A stretch of 64,000 nt of DNA. It comes from PZPK01 sp041590075 (GTDB lineage Bacteria; Pseudomonadota; Gammaproteobacteria; Pseudomonadales; Oleiphilaceae). Under the pieces are notes generated by a model. That model saw only the letters and a list, made by a program, of their open reading frames with translations, made no database searches and was not told where the DNA came from. The position numbers were made by a program, and so were the translations under genes. Numbering within the stretch: the stretch's first letter is position 1; each line of letters begins with the position of its first letter. The DNA lies in contig JBFHUL010000003.1 of the NCBI GenBank assembly GCA_041590075.1, forward strand, positions 13,393 to 77,392. The letters run 5' to 3'. Shown in pieces: positions 62,672 to 64,000 of the stretch.

Positions 62672-64000
62672 TTAAATATTCAGGATGGTCTGCTGAATGG
62701 TGTCTGCCGTTTCGATGGTCTTTGAGTTCGCCTGATAGTTGCGCTGCGCAACGATCAGGTTGACCAGCTCCTGCGACAAATCCACATTCGAATCTTCCAC
62801 GGCAGAAGATGTGAGCAGCCCCAGTGAAGCCGTGCCCGGCGCACCCACCACGGGATCACCCGAGGCAAAGGTTTGCACCCAAACTGAATCCCCGACGGGA
62901 GACAAACCTTCCCGATCATTGAAGTTAGCCAGAGCAACCTGACCGAGTATGAGCGATTCACCATTGGAGAAGCGCGACAGAATGATTCCCGAAGAATCCA
63001 CATCCAGGCCCACCAAGCGCCCGGTGGTGTAGCCGTTCTGACCCAGATCGTTGACCGCGAAAGGACTACCGTACTGTGTAAAACCATCCACATCGATGGC
63101 AAAGTTGGAACTGGTGGGCGGATCGGCAATGGGCAGAATCCCCCCATTCACCACATTCAAAGGCCCTTCCGCACCATTGGGATTGCCTTCTTCATCGAGT
63201 GGCTGCCAGTTGGACACAAGGATATCGTCCGTCGCTGTCTCATTAATCGTACCGTCGGTATTGAACACCAGGTTGTAGGTCGCGCGCGAGGGCTGGTTAC
63301 CAATCAGCGGGTCGCCCACATCCTCACCATCAATCAACACATGCATCTGCCAGGTGTTGGGTTGCGTCGAGATACTATCCTGCTGCTTCACAAAGTACAT
63401 GGTCAGGACATGTGCGTTACCCAGGCTGTCAAAGATCGTGGTAGATGTTGCATGGTTATAGGTGCCGGGGTCGGTTGGCTCAAACTGATTATTTACAAAG
63501 GGCTCGCCGGTAAAGTTGGCAATAATAGGCGTGGTACCACTGGCATTGGTGAGCAGGATATCATCATCCAGAATAAAGGTAACGGCGCCCCCCACGGCAG
63601 CCTGTGTTTGTGCCTGATCCAGCGTAATCGAGGTGGGGCCCGCCGCATCGGTGCCTTCGACATCGAAACTGTCTGTCGCCGAGCCGGCAAAGCCAAACAC
63701 CAGGTCTGCACCCTGATCCTGAATAATCCGCAAGTCATTCGTGTTGGGATCGACAACGGCAGTCACACCCACCAGCGCGGAGGCATTAATCTTACTTCCC
63801 AGATCCGCTAGCTGTTGCGCCACTGTGGAACCAATGGGCTGAAAATTAATGCCGTTAAGCGTGACATTCATGGTGCCCGACGCATTGGAGTATGAAGACG
63901 CCAGAATCGTCGCCGTGGTGCTTGCCGTGGCATCAATACCATCCAGCACCGAGAACTGCGCAGCAATCGCGCCAGCCGATGAGTTTGCTGCGATCGCCAC
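62672..64000 (-). CDS. flgE: Flagellar hook protein FlgE, 5' part missing
   Basis: 442 aa are visible; the frame is open to the right edge, so the N-terminal region is outside. C-terminal part conserved: DVDGFTQYGSPFAVNDLGQNGYTTGRL, then NVDLSQELVNLIVAQRNYQANSKTIETADTIQQ. An extended middle has Asp/Asn-rich strands. With the missing N-terminus the protein exceeds E. coli FlgE (402). One module (63653-63874) resembles a module in FlgK. First visible gene of the operon that continues to flgL. Confidence 0.95.
   Translation of the reverse strand: MAIAANSSAGAIAAQFSVLDGIDATASTTATILASSYSNASGTMNVTLNGINFQPIGSTVAQQLADLGSKINASALVGVTAVVDPNTNDLRIIQDQGADLVFGFAGSATDSFDVEGTDAAGPTSITLDQAQTQAAVGGAVTFILDDDILLTNASGTTPIIANFTGEPFVNNQFEPTDPGTYNHATSTTIFDSLGNAHVLTMYFVKQQDSISTQPNTWQMHVLIDGEDVGDPLIGNQPSRATYNLVFNTDGTINETATDDILVSNWQPLDEEGNPNGAEGPLNVVNGGILPIADPPTSSNFAIDVDGFTQYGSPFAVNDLGQNGYTTGRLVGLDVDSSGIILSRFSNGESLILGQVALANFNDREGLSPVGDSVWVQTFASGDPVVGAPGTASLGLLTSSAVEDSNVDLSQELVNLIVAQRNYQANSKTIETADTIQQTILNI

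Noticed and set aside
61791..62675. 294-codon plus-strand frame opposite flgF
   Set aside because: Antisense shadow; flgF and flgG on the minus strand are secure.
1..64000. Search for tRNA, rRNA, CRISPR arrays, insertion sequences, prophage genes and riboswitches
   Set aside because: None was recognised by eye; gene order matches core regions of relatives. Small RNAs without strong structure could be missed.

Overview
The window is a compact, gene-dense stretch of chromosome (57 protein genes, no RNA genes, no insertion sequence, prophage or CRISPR seen) from a Gram-negative, polarly or otherwise flagellated gammaproteobacterium. Gene order is the best guide to its identity. Two long blocks follow the order known from Pseudomonas and its marine relatives: PilZ-lolC-lolD / DUF2062 / comEC-exbB-exbD-(msbA)-lpxK-ycaR-kdsB-ptp-murB, and trxB-aat-bpt-infA / clpA-clpS / cspD / icd / rluE-nudJ-mnmA-hflD-purB-roxA-GNAT. 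I infer a marine Cellvibrionales/Pseudomonadales-type bacterium; the sequence does not allow a genus.

Layout. 1-9.5 kb: end of an RND efflux pump, a TraF_2-type outer-membrane barrel, YihY, an orphan Hpt protein, an ABC exporter, a 7TM-EAL phosphodiesterase and YjbQ. 9.8-14.6 kb: the stress operon yeaG-yeaH-spoVR (PrkA kinase, DUF444, SpoVR). 14.6-16.4 kb: divergent fpr/finR-like pair with clear palindromes between them. 16.5-21 kb: a patatin-like protein and two overlapping, distantly related lipoproteins of unknown function. 21-27.4 kb: an almost gapless envelope operon (exbB-exbD-msbA-lpxK-ycaR-kdsB-ptp-murB, minus strand). 27.5-32.5 kb: comEC, a DUF2062 protein and lolC-lolD without lolE. 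32.5-36 kb: PilZ-aguA-aguB, joined by 4-nt overlaps, then a lone MoxR ATPase. 36-50.4 kb: housekeeping genes for thioredoxin reduction, N-degron tagging (Aat, Bpt) beside the ClpAS protease that reads the tags, IF-1, CspD, isocitrate dehydrogenase, rRNA/tRNA modification, purine synthesis and ribosomal oxygenase. 50.4-54.2 kb: malate synthase G, a membrane-anchored hypothetical and a glutathione peroxidase. 54.2-64 kb: the minus-strand flagellar rod/ring/hook operon flgE(partial)-F-G-H-I-J-K-L.

How the genes work together. Aat and Bpt add Leu to N-termini, ClpS delivers such proteins to ClpA (ClpP is not here). MsbA, LpxK and KdsB serve lipopolysaccharide; MurB serves peptidoglycan; LolCD releases lipoproteins, of which this window encodes at least three (two unknowns and FlgH). 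A PilZ protein coupled to agmatine catabolism and an EAL phosphodiesterase put cyclic di-GMP signalling beside flagellar genes, although no direct link is visible.

The items I find most worth a second look are: the tandem lipoprotein pair; the PilZ-aguA-aguB coupling; lolCD lacking lolE; the fpr/finR operator palindromes; the acetyltransferase joined to a phospholipase-D-like domain; an intrinsic terminator for the peroxidase gene written inside the end of the opposing reading frame; and the strongly enlarged FlgK that shares a module with FlgE. No clearly new defence or mobile system is present; most of the window is core genome.
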